64,000 bases of DNA from Gordionus sp. m RMFG-2023 (taxonomy: Eukaryota > Nematomorpha > Gordioida > Chordodea > Parachordodidae). The DNA lies in NCBI RefSeq assembly GCF_954871325.1, contig NC_088779.1, forward strand, positions 2,916,846-2,980,845, given 5' to 3'. The notes beneath the pieces are model-generated. The model saw only the letters and a list, made by a program, of their open reading frames with translations, had not been told where the DNA came from and did not search any database. Shown one piece after another: positions 35,001 to 45,966 of this stretch. Within the stretch, counting starts at the first letter, position 1; each line of letters opens with the position of its first letter. A program made the position numbers and the translations under genes.

Positions 35001-37673
35001 GGGATTGTTTTAGCCTGATAATCTATAAAGGATAAAGTAAGATTCCAAGGCATGACCACAATAAAAATCATTTCGCAGCTGACTATATACATTTAAGATT
35101 GTACCCCCTTTTTTTTGTAATTTTACGGGAAAGCAATTATTTTTAAAAAATTATATGCCGTAACATATTATTAAACACTATGAAATTGGCCAGAGTTCCC
35201 ACACGCTTGGCGCAGATGAGTGTCCCATCCCAAATAATGTAGTAGACTTTAAGGAAACCATTGAACCGCGAAGCGAAGACGTGTTCAACAGTACGGAAAA
35301 TATCCATCCACTTTTGGATTCCCAGTTCGGTGTGCCATCTTGTAAAAATTAAGTTTCTATTTTATTTCAATATGAAAGTATACCTTATCAAAACCTTGAA
35401 AGAAATAAGGAGGAGAAAATATATGTCGAATTTTATTATGCAAATAAAGAATAATTAATTTATCTTAAAAAGATATTTTTTTTGATATGGATCTGGAAAT
35501 AACCCAATTCTCGGGCGAAGATGTAAAACTGTTTTACTTTTATCATTCTTCAATTAATCAAGAGGTGCATAAACACTAATTTTCTTAGTTATGCTATCAT
35601 TCTTTTTTTTTGGATAATACCTGCCCCGGTTTTTATTTTTATATATATATTTAAATCCAGAACCTAGCATAACGATTTGACAAAAATTGGATAAATTGAT
35701 TTGTTATTAAACCCCAGAGAAAATTTAAATATTTATATTTTTTTATCTTTAAATCCTGGCTTTGTTTTTTAAAATTCGTGTAATCTGCACAACTCTAGGA
35801 CAGTGTCGTAAAACCGGCTCGGTTTGAACCGGTTTTTAAAAACGGCTAACTCAATATTTTAGCTAGAAAAATATGGTCTAAGCCTCGAGATTTCGTTAAC
35901 AGATGTTCGAACCTTCGTGTGCCGCCTTTGAGCAAAATCTTAAGGCTTGCGTAATATTTTTCTGGACGAAATATTTTAGTACCAACACTAGTGTTGGTCA
36001 GTATCGAGAATATTTGTGTCTTGTGCTCAGTATCAATTTCAAACCTTTTTTTTTTGAAAATAAGAATATTTAGATTTCCTTTTTTTTTTAAAGGACCTTA
36101 GTCCTTACCGCTTAGAAAACACATTTTTATTATCAATTATATTTATACTTTTATAAAAATGACACTTTTTTTTGGATTAAATATTTATTTTATATATAAA
36201 AAGAAGCTTTTTTAAAAAATATACAGTTAAACTTATCTATAAGAGTGTGCAAGGAAGGTGTAATAAGTTAGAAGCTATACACCGAACTGACGGTTATTGA
36301 TTTAGTTATATATATATATATATATCAAAACCTGCCGAGGGCCGGTCAGAATAGCGGGTGCAGTAAATCCATGCTGGCCAATGGCGCGGAAAGGGATACT
36401 TTAGCCAATTTTCGGTTATGATTTCCATATCGGAGCCTTTGAAATAGCTCTCGTCTTTCAACTCTAATCTTTCACTCTTACAGAGCTGTGACTTGAAATA
36501 AAGGTCGTTGTTATGATTGGTAGTATTATCCGAGGAATCGGCTCTGCTGCTGTTGCACGAAGAAGGGGAAGGTATGGATGAAGGGCTCATAAACCCTTTA
36601 GGAAGTGCAAAATTGGGTGGCGGATGATCAAATGAATATTGATTCCTAAAATCGTTTAAGAAGTTGGAACCGAACGGGAAACTCAAAAGTGAAGGGACAT
36701 TTTCGGTGCTGTTGAACACGTCCTCGCTTTGAGGTTCAACGGTTTCCATAAAGTCTAATGCATTATTTGTGTTAGGACCCTCATCTGCGCCATCGTTGGA
36801 AAGTCTGGCCAATTTCATATTGTCTAATAATTTGTTCAGCATATACTTTTCTTTAGTGGGATTGTGACACGTCAATCCCTTTAGCTTTAATTTTGATTTA
36901 ATGACACTGTCGGAGATGTTATTATTTTGATAAGCTGAATTATCTATTGGCAAATCGGCTTCGTTTCGCTCCACTAGGTGGTACTTGCTCTTAATGCCAT
37001 CTGGTGGATGATTGTGTTCGCAAAACTCGTGACTCTTTGTTTCGCTAAGTGCCCCCTTGTATTTAATTGACCATTCGCTCTGTTGCAACAAGTAATTGTA
37101 ATAGCACAAGTAATAGAAATGGTGAGGGTAGAGCAGACTTTGCGCTCCCCTATCTTGACCAGGGTTTACCATGCATTTTGCGGTTTTGTCTGGAACAAAA
37201 TCTTTAGGGAGAATGCTATTCGACACCCCTACGTCATCATTGCTATTGCTATTGTCAATATTTTTTCTCATATTATCGTCATATTCATCCTCTCCCATAA
37301 CAACTCTCGCGGTCGTGACAGGTGAAGAGACGATTGTAGAATCACTTGTCATTTTGTGGCAGGCTAAGCTATGGTTCCGACTAAAAGGATTCGACAAGAA
37401 AGGATAAGGATCATGGTTAGGATTATTACCAATAATTTTCCTGGTATTTAGAATGCTATCCACCGCGAATTTCAGCTGATTTTGGTTTGTCGTGGCTTTG
37501 GGTTCTAGGTTGTAAACACATGGGCCTGGGTCCGTGTTTTTAGCGAATCCTTTGTCATTATCATCGTGCGAATTAAGGTCGAAACCCCCAGAATTTTCGC
37601 AACTTACTTTGATTACGATTGTACGTTTTTGCTCTCTTAAATGTTGACTATTACTCTCGACAAACAGACTCAT
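31700..37673 (-). CDS. en: Engrailed homeobox transcription factor, 3 exons
   Basis: Exons 37673-36332, 32570-32451 and 32028-31700 join in phase (both introns phase 1, GT/AG) into a predicted 596 residues. The EH1 Groucho-binding motif is at about 67-76 ([10 protein letters not shown]), EH2 at 432-448 ([17 protein letters not shown]), EH3 follows at once (PRIRKSK), and the homeodomain is at 501-560 with F20, W48, Q50, N51 and R53 and the engrailed signatures [16 protein letters not shown] and [21 protein letters not shown]. The family represses transcription in the nucleus and patterns segments, neurons and, in many lophotrochozoans, shell-forming ectoderm. The intron between EH2 and EH3 is at the position known for engrailed genes. 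Oddities are a Ser/Asn-rich N-terminal half, a linker of over 50 residues between EH2 and the homeodomain, and a C-terminal tail that does not match EH5. Confidence 0.95.
32029..32450. other. engrailed intron 2
   Basis: 422 bp, AT-rich, with no recognised element. Confidence 0.7.
32451..32570 (-). CDS. en: engrailed exon 2 (EH3 and linker)
   Basis: The exon is 120 bp, phase 1 to phase 1, with acceptor TTTGCAG and donor G/GTAAAA. It restores the Gly of the EH2/EH3 junction and encodes [14 protein letters not shown] followed by a linker of about 25 residues without known motif. Confidence 0.92.
32876..33070. repeat. cluster of TAGTCGACTA palindromes in a hAT-like end
   Basis: Starts TAGTGTTGTTAATCGACTAA and carries about nine GTCGAC or CGACTAA sites in 190 bases, several as perfect TTAGTCGACTAA palindromes. 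It resembles the sub-terminal transposase-binding repeats of hAT elements. No matching right end was found. Confidence 0.65.
33128..33478. mobile_element. long-TIR MITE family K, complete
   Basis: About 350 bp, TATATGTTAGTGGCAATGTG to CACATTCGACGCTAAA, with arms of about 140 bases inverted (AAATTTAAATCATTTTTTT against AAAAATGTGATTTAAAGTT). Non-coding. Confidence 0.75.
34591..34646. repeat. (GGAA)n microsatellite
   Basis: About 14 GGAA units in engrailed intron 1. GGAA is also the core of ETS-factor sites, but nothing here shows use as such. Confidence 0.93.
35135..35350 (+). pseudogene. inverted partial copy of engrailed exon 1
   Basis: This stretch in engrailed intron 1, on the opposite strand, aligns with engrailed exon 1 (36690-36870 on minus). 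Shared blocks include TGAAATTGGCCAGA, GGCGCAGATGAG and AAGACGTGTTCAACAGTAC, roughly 85% identical by eye over the best 120 bases. The plus strand reads [19 protein letters not shown] where exon 1 has [20 protein letters not shown] net two-base length change near 35200 breaks the frame with the upstream part, and no EH1, EH2 or homeodomain lies beside it. It is either a decayed second engrailed gene or an inverted partial duplication. Confidence 0.85.
35801..35975. mobile_element. hAT MITE family A, 3'-truncated
   Basis: Starts CAGTGTCGTAAAACCGGC, with GCCTCGAGATTTCG and GCGTAATATTTTTCTGGACG. The closing arm is missing. Confidence 0.72.
36332..37673 (-). CDS. en: engrailed exon 1 (EH1, EH2)
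   Basis: The exon encodes residues 1-447 plus one base. The ATG at 37673 follows an out-of-family Gly-coding G-run, so it is the likely start; the next in-frame ATG codon lies well downstream of EH1. Asn/Ser/Asp-rich linkers separate EH1 from EH2, and an aromatic patch ([13 protein letters not shown]) lies mid-way. The donor is G/GTTTTG, immediately followed by a (TA)n run. Confidence 0.93.
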
Positions 37674-37677
37674 TATT

Positions 37678-37686
37678 CCCCCCCCC
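37678..37686 (-). repeat. G9 run in the engrailed leader
   Basis: Nine G on the coding strand end five bases before the engrailed ATG (GGGAATAATG). The position in the 5' leader is the unusual point. Confidence 0.85.
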
Positions 37687-37689
37687 AAA

Positions 37690-39930
37690 AAAATATAAAA
37701 TATTATATTTTATTTTTATTTTAAAAAATAATATTTTTTTATTTTTTTTTTATTTTTATATTTTTATAAATATTAAAAATTTATAAATTTCCTGCCCTTT
37801 TTTTTTTTTACTAAAAATAATTATTCCATGAAATAAATTCTCGAAAATCTTTTATAAAAAAATATGAATTTTCGTAATTGTGCTGCGTATTAACGGAAAA
37901 GATAATAAATAGAGTTATTACGTCGTAATCATTTTCTCATTTCTAAAAATACATGATTTTTAATCAATATAATTATTAATTTTAGATATCCTTTTTTTTA
38001 AAATGAATTATTAGAAATTATTTAGGAAGAATAATAGATCAATTTCTTATTTTACTAAAATTTTGTTAAATATTTAAATAATTTAAATCGATTTCAATCA
38101 ATCAATCAATCAATCAATAATCAATAAATTATTTTTATCATTAGTTAAAAATAAAAATTACAAAATTTTAATTTTTTTGATCAATAAAAAGAAAAATTAT
38201 GGACAGTTAATAAAAAAACAAAAATGATTGACATTTTCTTTTATATTTTTCAAAAAAACATTTTTAAATTTTTTTAATTATTTTTTCTGTTTTTTTAAAT
38301 AAATTTATTAATTGTAGAAGAACTACGAAATTATGTACAAAAAATTTTACACAAATTTGAATTATTCGAAATAAAAATTTAACTAAGGAATATTTGTTGG
38401 TTTGAAAAGATCCTAACCATGCATTCACAGCTGACGCGGATTCGCGGTTGACGTGTACATAAATGTGGCGCGTATTTTACTTGTCCCTGCTGCCAATTCG
38501 CGGTAACCTGTAAAAATTTAGGGTTATTTTTGTTTTTGATCAAAATAAAAATTTTCTTAGGAATATTTGTTGGTTTGAAAAGGTCCTAACCATGCATTCA
38601 CAGCTGATGCGGCGGTTGAAGTGTACATAAATGTGGCGCATATTTTGCGTGTCGCTGCACTACTGCCAATTCGTGATAACCTGTGAAAATGTAGGGTTAT
38701 TTTTGGTTTTGAATGTTTATGGGTCGCGACAAAAAAATGATGGTCTATGAAATTAATATAAAGGGTTGGGGTTAGTTAAGATTGTTTTTTTTTAATATGA
38801 AAGTTTTGATCGACAATTCGATCCTTCCCAATATGATAAGATTTTAAAATCTTACTATAATATTTAACCAGAAGCCTAGGCGTATTCAGATCATTTTTAA
38901 GAAAAAGAGAAGTAAAGAGGGATTGGTGGTGGCTTGTAAGTACATCTTACTGCCATAATTTTTATATGAGGTCTTATAAAAAAAAATAAAACACTTGAAG
39001 TACTACGAAAGTAAAATTGAAATAAAAAACACTATAAAAAATAAAAGTGAACTTAAAAACAAAAATGAAAAGAAGTAAAAATAGAAAATATAAAAAGAAA
39101 TAAAAATAAAATACACAAAATTGAGAAATAAAAACGTTAACATACACAATAATATAAATGTAAAATAGAAAATATTTCGAATAATAATTCCTACTTAATA
39201 ATTCTTTGGACTAAGTGATAAAAAAATTTTCACTTTTAATTTTATGTTTTTCTTCTACTTTCTTTCTAATAATTTAAATATAGTCGTTCATTTAAGTGAG
39301 AAGACAGAAAAGAGGAAAGGAAGTCTATATTAAAGTTGATGCCTTACCTCTCCCCCCCCCCCTTTTCTCCAGATAATTTTAAACCAATTTTTCAGTTTAA
39401 AAGTGGATAAATTCTGGTTTATTCTCCAATGAAAGTTTCAGAAAAGTGATTCAGAAGAAGGTTTGTTTTCAAGAGATATAGGATGAGCGAATTGTTGGAG
39501 TATTTTTATGAAAGGATGATTTACTGTTGGGGAGAGGGGGGAGCTGGAAATATATTTAAAAATTTCTTCCGAGCAGCTAAAAAGATATATTGTCAATGAT
39601 TTTGGATTAACGATTCCTCTGGATGGAATGATGCTTGATGGGAGGCGAACCTAAGAGGGATTAGGCTAAATTTGAAGCACTTTGATCCAAGCTAAAAGGT
39701 ATTGTAGATGATTTTGGAATAGCGATTCTCTAGATGGATGGATGTTCGACGAGGAAGGGGGCGTAAACCTAATAGGGGATTAGGTTGTTTTAGGACTAAA
39801 TTTGAAAGTCTGGTAACTTGAATCGGATTGCAAAGAAAAAAAATTTCCATCTTGGATTTATTAAGAATAAGTCTAAGATTTTTTTGCACAATCAGCTTCG
39901 AGGAAATATTATATTTTGGAAAAGGACATG
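37690..39930. other. AT-rich DNA upstream of engrailed
   Basis: No gene seen. It contains the direct repeat at 38388-38715, an 11-base C run at 39352-39362 and a repeated block at 39590-39800 (GATTTTGGAATAGCGATTCT type). Confidence 0.5.
38388..38715. repeat. direct repeat, about 155 bp x 2
   Basis: Both units run from AGGAATATTTGTTGGTTTGA through CCTAACCATGCATTCACAGC to TAGGGTTATTTTTG. They differ by small indels and substitutions. A weaker relative is at 17930-18010. Confidence 0.9.
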
Positions 39931-39933
39931 TTC

Positions 39934-40259
39934 AATGACATATAATGATACCTAGACTGATGGTGAATTTATAATAATGCATTTGTAAGCGTCGTTGAAT
40001 GCAAATCAGCTGGACCCGCCATTTTGGTAACCCGTATAGTGATTATTCTCATGTTAAAAATACTACTAAATCGGTAAATTGCTTCCTTAATTATCTCGAT
40101 GATCAGGCAATTCTTTAATAAAGTTTTGTGACAGGCATGGGAATAAAATGGCATCTCGTTTAAAAATTTTTAATAATGATATGGGTAACCAAAATGGCGT
40201 CCCCAGCTGTTTTTTATTTAATGAATGTTTCGTCAGTCTAGGTATTATTATATGTCATT
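39934..40259. mobile_element. MITE family J, complete
   Basis: 326 bp, AATGACATATAATGATACC to GTATTATTATATGTCATT, with the paired blocks CAGCTGGACCCGCCATTTTG and CAAAATGGCGTCCCCAGCTG. Confidence 0.85.
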
Positions 40260-40840
40260 GACCATGTTTTAGTGTCAAGATATAAGAATGGAATGTCATA
40301 AAATATCTTGAAAATAAAGGTCGACGGTCCAAAAATAGACCTGTCATAGAAACCCAAACTGTCTCATAATCATTCAGATAGATCGTTCGGTTTTGATCTA
40401 CCCGGTCTCGAGTTTTTGATCCTAAATACCAAACTTACCCCGACCTATTTTTCTTTTACTGAAAGATTTATCGATGGGGAAAATTGAACCGAATAAATTT
40501 CCAGCTGATTTAGCTCTAGAGGGGAACTCCCATTTATCTAACAAGCCCACTCAGATACTGGTATTCCTATTTATGAATTCTGTAAAGTAAGATATATTAT
40601 TTATTAGGGAAGTGAGAACAAAAAGTATCGGAAATGTATTCCAGAGAAGAATACTCCATGAATTTAAAAAAAAAAATTTGTCATGAACCTTGGATTAGAA
40701 TCATTTCAGAAATATTTGCCACATAAATTATACTACCTAAATTTAAACAACTTTCGTTTAAAACATGCCATACAATATGAGAAAGAGAGATGTAAATATT
40801 ACTTATGTAGGTTATACAAGTTGTTCATCCGACAAAATTT

Positions 40841-40998
40841 AACAGCTGATCGATTTTTAAATCGGTTTATGAGAATCAATTTTTTAAAATAATATTAATT
40901 TTATCTTTAATTTTATACATGATGATAACCTAAGGAATATTGGTTTTAATAAAGAAAAATTGATTCTCATAAACCGATTTAAAAATCGATCAGCTGTT
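40841..40998. repeat. hairpin, 43-base arms
   Basis: ACAGCTGATCGATTTTTAAA continuing to GAGAATCAATTTTT is repeated in inverted orientation with almost no mismatch around a loop of about 70 bases. Confidence 0.88.
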
Positions 40999-41449
40999 AA
41001 ATCGTATATGAACGGATCCACTATGAACTGACTAAAATATTGAGTTAGCCGTTTTTAACCCAATGATAATTATAAACAACCCATCATAATTTTTATTATT
41101 CCTTTTTTTTTTAAATTAAAAAAATTAATAGATATATATATATATTTTGTTTTAATTATAATTTATTTTATATATACATCAAACATCATAAATAGTAAAT
41201 TAACCATTAAAAAAACATTTAGAATATTACATATTCACTTAGTTTAAAAAAAAAAATCCCACACGCACAACATATATTAATGTTAAAAACAAAAATTGTT
41301 TGGTTGGGAATTTTGATACAACAGACCAAACAGAGACCGATGTACAACTTATCGATCCCTCTCAGACAATCGGTTTTGATTAACTTCCTGTTATCAAAAT
41401 TTGCGCTAAATAGACCTGAACACGGGTTAGGGTTCACCTCCCTGGTTAA

Positions 41450-42800
41450 AAATAGTCAGTTTGTGGGATGAGGCTACTCATGAAGCTAACATAATTAGCA
41501 CTTGTGAATAGCTACGGCTAGTCTCTGTCTAAAGAAAAAAAGCCTTCCCTAGGTTCATCTGTAAGTTTACGAATGTGCGATCCAAATTCCTCGATAAAGA
41601 ATAATGCACGACTCACAAGGGTTGTTAGGGTGGTGGGAATAATGGGAATGAATATGTATTCTTGTGATATTTCAGAATATTATGCTATTTTTTTTAGCAT
41701 CTCCTTTTTCTCGAAAATGTTAAGTTTTTGATTGGAAGGAACCAAAGGATCAATGCGCGAGTAATCCCCGACCTAGGAATTTAGCTCGCTTCCAAGGAAT
41801 TTGAGAAATCCCAACAGGACAAAAAAAAACAGGAAGGTTCAAGAATAGATGGAATTTGAGTTGATCTGAAAGCTCTAAAGATAATTGAATTACGTAAATT
41901 ATGTGTCTAACAATTCGATCTTTACAATAAAAATAATGGAGGCTTCCATTACCCTCGTAGGGTAAATTATTAGGGTAGCTTAAACTAATACCAATGGCGT
42001 GAGTGTGCTTATTTTGGGTTTAGTTGTAATTGTAAATGAACTGAGGGAATAGTTTCAAGAAACTCATGACCAGATCGCAGTAAGGAGAATAATGGAGGGT
42101 CAGATAATTGTATTCTGGAAAGGAGTGATTCAACGCAGCTCGCAATAATAGGTCCAACTCAGTCCTTCTGCCTATTCTATTCTGAAAGTGGGCAATCAAC
42201 AACAATTCGTGATTTATCTCTCGAAAATAGAGCACATGTTTTATTATGGGAATTTACAATGTATTATGTTAATAGGCAACTGGATATGATGGCTATTAAG
42301 GCAAGATTGGAAGGAGATCTGATACCTAGTCCACCCACCTTTCTTGGCGGGTAAAGTGGCTTGAGTCCACACTATTTTACCTTAATTTAAGGTTCGAAAA
42401 TATTTTCGATTAGGACTTTATTCCCATTTTCATAAACACCTCAAGAGGAAAAAAAGGCTTTATGGGAGGGGAGAAGAGAAAATAAAATCAGCCAACTCGA
42501 AATGCCCATCAAGGGTGGAAAGAAGGACGGAAGATATTGTAGTATAATTCTTCAACGGGCACGTCTAAATGATTTAGTTGCTCTAGGGTTGTCAGTTCGG
42601 TTGTTTGGGTTCAGTTAATCGAATTTTTCTGGGTTGATATAGAGATTCCAATAGGAAGTCCCAGGATTCCTTGGCTTTATTGACTTCCTCATTGGATCCA
42701 CTAAGAATACCGTCATCAATATATCCGGCGTAACGGGATAGAAGTCAATTTTGACTAAAGACTCATTGGTTAAGCACTGTTATATACGTGTTAGTTTAAA
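41450..42800 (-). mobile_element. broken reverse-transcriptase element (fossil)
   Basis: Minus-strand relic of the same family as the copy near 61 kb. Recognisable parts are a reverse-transcriptase palm segment with a YIDD-type motif towards the 42.7-kb end, the post-RT region, and the family's C-terminal stretch near 41.5-41.65 kb. No long terminal repeats were seen. It is heavily broken, with five or more breaks, and looks old. The clade is not certain. Confidence 0.6.
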
Positions 42801-43225
42801 TATCCTAGTAAAAATTTTGGTCTATTTTTTTTAAAAAAAATTAAAATAAAATAATATTAATAAAATGGAAGATTATTTTTTAGAAAAAAAAAGAGGATTA
42901 ATTTAAGGAAAAGAAAGGAAAAAGAAAAAGGCGAGTCCCTAAAAGTCTACAATCCTTTAAGATTCAGAAGATTTTTTTTTGTTCTTCAAAATTTGAAACG
43001 GAAGTGCTAATATTTTCTGATTTTATTTAAGTCAAATCTTCCAAAAAAAAAATAAAATAATAATTCCAGAAAGTGTTTATCAATTCCTCGAACTAATTAT
43101 TATTGTTATTGTATTAAATTGTTTATTTTATATAAATTTGCGTAACACGAAAGAAAAAAAAATTTTATGATAAATTATAACAATAAAAATATTATAATTT
43201 TCCTTAGTCTAAATTGCCACTAATA

Positions 43226-43586
43226 CTATATGTTAACGATCTCGATTTTGAGCCGATCTTTAAAAATGGCCAGAGTTGTTAAAATATACTTTTTAAATGG
43301 ATCTAGATACAGATACATCGTCTAAAATAATATCTAGATACCGATATCTTAATCAAAAATCTATCTAGATACAGATACAGATACCACATTTTTATGTATC
43401 TAGATCCTTTAACAACTCTGAAAATGGATAACTCAACATTTATATAGTAGGGAAAATATTGCACTAAGCGCCCAAGATTTCGCCAATAGATTTTCGATCC
43501 CTATGTGCCATCTACGAGAAAAATCTTTAGGCCCTGCCTAATATTATTCTGGATAAACTGATCAAATTGAGCTGTTTAACAACACT
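43226..43586. mobile_element. hAT MITE family A, interrupted by family C
   Basis: TCGATTTTGAGCCGATCTTT opens. After the insert, GGATAACTCAACATTTATA and the family core follow, closing GAGCTGTTTAACAACACTT. Confidence 0.78.
43271..43420. mobile_element. hAT MITE family C, nested
   Basis: 150 bp, CAGAGTTGTTAAAATATAC to TTTAACAACTCTG, flanked by AAAATGGC and AAAATGGA (8 bases, one mismatch), inside a family A copy. Confidence 0.9.
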
Positions 43587-44426
43587 TATTAACGATAATA
43601 CAAAAAAAATATCTACGAACCAAATATACATAAAAAATTATAAGGGGAAGGAGGGGGTGGGGATTATTCTGAAGTAAAAGTTTCAGCCAATATTTAGCCG
43701 AATCTTGTGATTCACGAATCTTCAACTGAGAATCTTTGGTCATGTTTTACTCCTTTCTCCCCCCCCCCCCATATTAAGATCGATAAAATAAGAGAGTGTT
43801 TTAAAATTAAATTTAAATTACCATATATTATGATTTTTTTTTTCTCCTCACGCGATTCGGAGATATCTTCGAAAATTAAAGTGATTGACTAATTATTTAT
43901 TAATTATATTACTTCTTTCTTTATTTTCATAGAAATAATAAGGTATACTCTTTTATAAGATGATTTAAAAAGAAAATTTTCCGTGATTATTCATTTCCAC
44001 CAGAAGAACAAGGTTAGTGATTGTCGATCATTTTATTTTCGGATATAAACGTTTTGACAATTTTTAGAAATCACGCCATGTTTAAAAACGATTCCATTTA
44101 AATTTCTATAGAACTAAATAACTTTCATGATAAGTGATCTAAAAAAGAAAGGAGGAAAGGGGGGGGGGGGGGGTGTAGGAATTTTTTTTTAAAAATTCTT
44201 TGTTTTTACACTTTATTTAACTTCTACTTTTAGCCCTATTAGACCGTTGGATCTAAATTAATCAAAATAGCCGATACATATACTCACTTTAATGTTACCA
44301 CTAGAAAAATTTAAATAATATAAATAACATATATTTATAAATATATATATTTTCTAAAATCCAAACCTGTTATACCGTTAAATAATTACTTCAAATTTTT
44401 AAGATTTTGTTATTCTAAGAGATAAG

Positions 44427-44615
44427 TATTGTTGTTAAACTCCCTAACCTTAAATCAACTATAAAACACTGCGGCCACGTTTTTAGCCAAAAATATTCCA
44501 ATCAATCTTCAAGTTGAGACTCGACTTCTTAGTGGCTTAATTCAATTTTTCAGGGTTTAAATCAAAGACTAAGCCGCAATTGATATGGTCAAAGTTAGGA
44601 AATTTAACAATACTA
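44427..44615. mobile_element. hAT MITE family B
   Basis: TATTGTTGTTAAACTCCC to AAATTTAACAATACTA, flanked by GAGATAAG and AAGATAAG (8 bases, one mismatch). Confidence 0.85.
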
Positions 44616-45138
44616 AAGATAAGTATATTCTGTATTATTGGCGACAGTCGGTAACATCTGTAAATATTATTATATTTCAAAAAAAAAAGTACGAAAATAT
44701 AATTTTGCAATTTTTATATTTATATAACTTACAATTTTTAATTTTATTTGTTGTTTTTTTTTATATCTCTTCTTCAGATATGGCGGCCATTTTTTGAATA
44801 TGTTATTCTTGAAGACGGTTTTTAAAACATACTCAACATATGTTATTTTGAGCAATGCGATTTAGTGGTCAACCCGAGTACCTTTGTGTTACAGTCCCTA
44901 AACTACCGAAATTATTAGGACTTGTCACATAAAATGTCAAATAACAAATTCCTCTTTTATTTCTTAAAAGTATGAAAATTAAGGGGGGAGAGATAGAGAA
45001 CCAAAAAATATATATTTATATATATATATATGTTCAAGTCAAAATATATTCTATGGAAAAATCTCATTATTAAATTATATTAAATTTAAAAGTTTCCGTG
45101 GAAGAGGAGTCTTAAATTCGTAAGATTGGTATTCCGAA

Positions 45139-45321
45139 GTGTAGTTAAACGGCTCGTTTCGAGTGGATTTTTTTAAAATGGTTAACTCAATATTTTAGCC
45201 AGAAAAATTATCTAAGCTTGGAGATTTCGATAAATATATATGTCTAGACTCTTTGTTCCTTCTATGAGCAAAATCTTCAGGGGTCGCGTAATATTTCTCT
45301 GGATGGTCGTTTAACAACACT
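45139..45321. mobile_element. hAT MITE family A
   Basis: GTAGTTAAACGGCTCGTTTC to GGTCGTTTAACAACACTA. Part of the right arm is lost. Confidence 0.75.
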
Positions 45322-45337
45322 ATATCCTAACATGATG

Positions 45338-45476
45338 GAATACGTTTCCGGTAAATCAGATTTTTTTTTTAAAAAAATTTACTTTAAAGCCGCTCCAAAA
45401 ATTTATTTAAAGTTTATATAAATGAATAAATAAAAAGAACACATTCCCGAAAATAAAACACATTGACCCCTAACAT
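45338..45476. mobile_element. MITE family K, half copy
   Basis: Right arm only: TAACATGATGGAATACG, TTTCCGGTAAATCAGATTTT, and the end CACATTGACCCCTAACATA. Confidence 0.62.
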
Positions 45477-45966
45477 ATATATGTGGAATAAAAGTGTAAA
45501 AAAAAAAATCTTAGCAAATGGAAAAGAATAATTAAAATGTATCATATGCCATAAAATAGGCACAGTCAATATGTGCTAAATGTGTAAATTCTTAATATTG
45601 TGGTTCAATAAGATGCAATAAATTTGTGACTTGGCTCTTATAACCTTAGGGCAGAGGATTTAAATGGCGGTTTGCAGGGTAAACTGATCTACACGATGAT
45701 ATATAATTTGTGTTTTATAATAGCTTTTAGTTTAAAATTTTGCTAAGTACAAAAAAAAATTGTAAAAATTACGGATCGTTTTACCCCAGTTTCCCCCTGA
45801 TTCATTTTTTTTAGAAAATTAATGTTTCAAGAACTAGCATCTTTATATAGTCTCAGACCATCATTTCATTTTATCCTAAACCCTAAAACTATAAAAAAAA
45901 ATTATCCTTTTTTCTTTCTTTTCCATGGTTTTTAATAATAAAGTTTACTTATTATAATATATATAT

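Larger units (their letters stand above)
32571..36331. other. engrailed intron 1
   Basis: 3.76 kb. It holds a hAT end with clustered TAGTCGACTA sites, a complete family K element, a (GGAA)n array at 34591-34646, the inverted engrailed fragment and a truncated family A element. The GT donor is followed directly by (TA)n. Confidence 0.75.
42810..45130. other. intergenic, with elements listed separately
   Basis: Outside the listed elements nothing is recognised. C12 (43759-43770) and G15 (44159-44173) runs are present. Confidence 0.45.

Noticed and set aside
35261-35458. Plus-strand frame [13 protein letters not shown]...
   Set aside because: It is another frame over the engrailed fragment; the homologous frame is the one reading [19 protein letters not shown].
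37083-37407. Two plus-strand open frames across engrailed exon 1
   Set aside because: Antisense shadows of the real coding exon.
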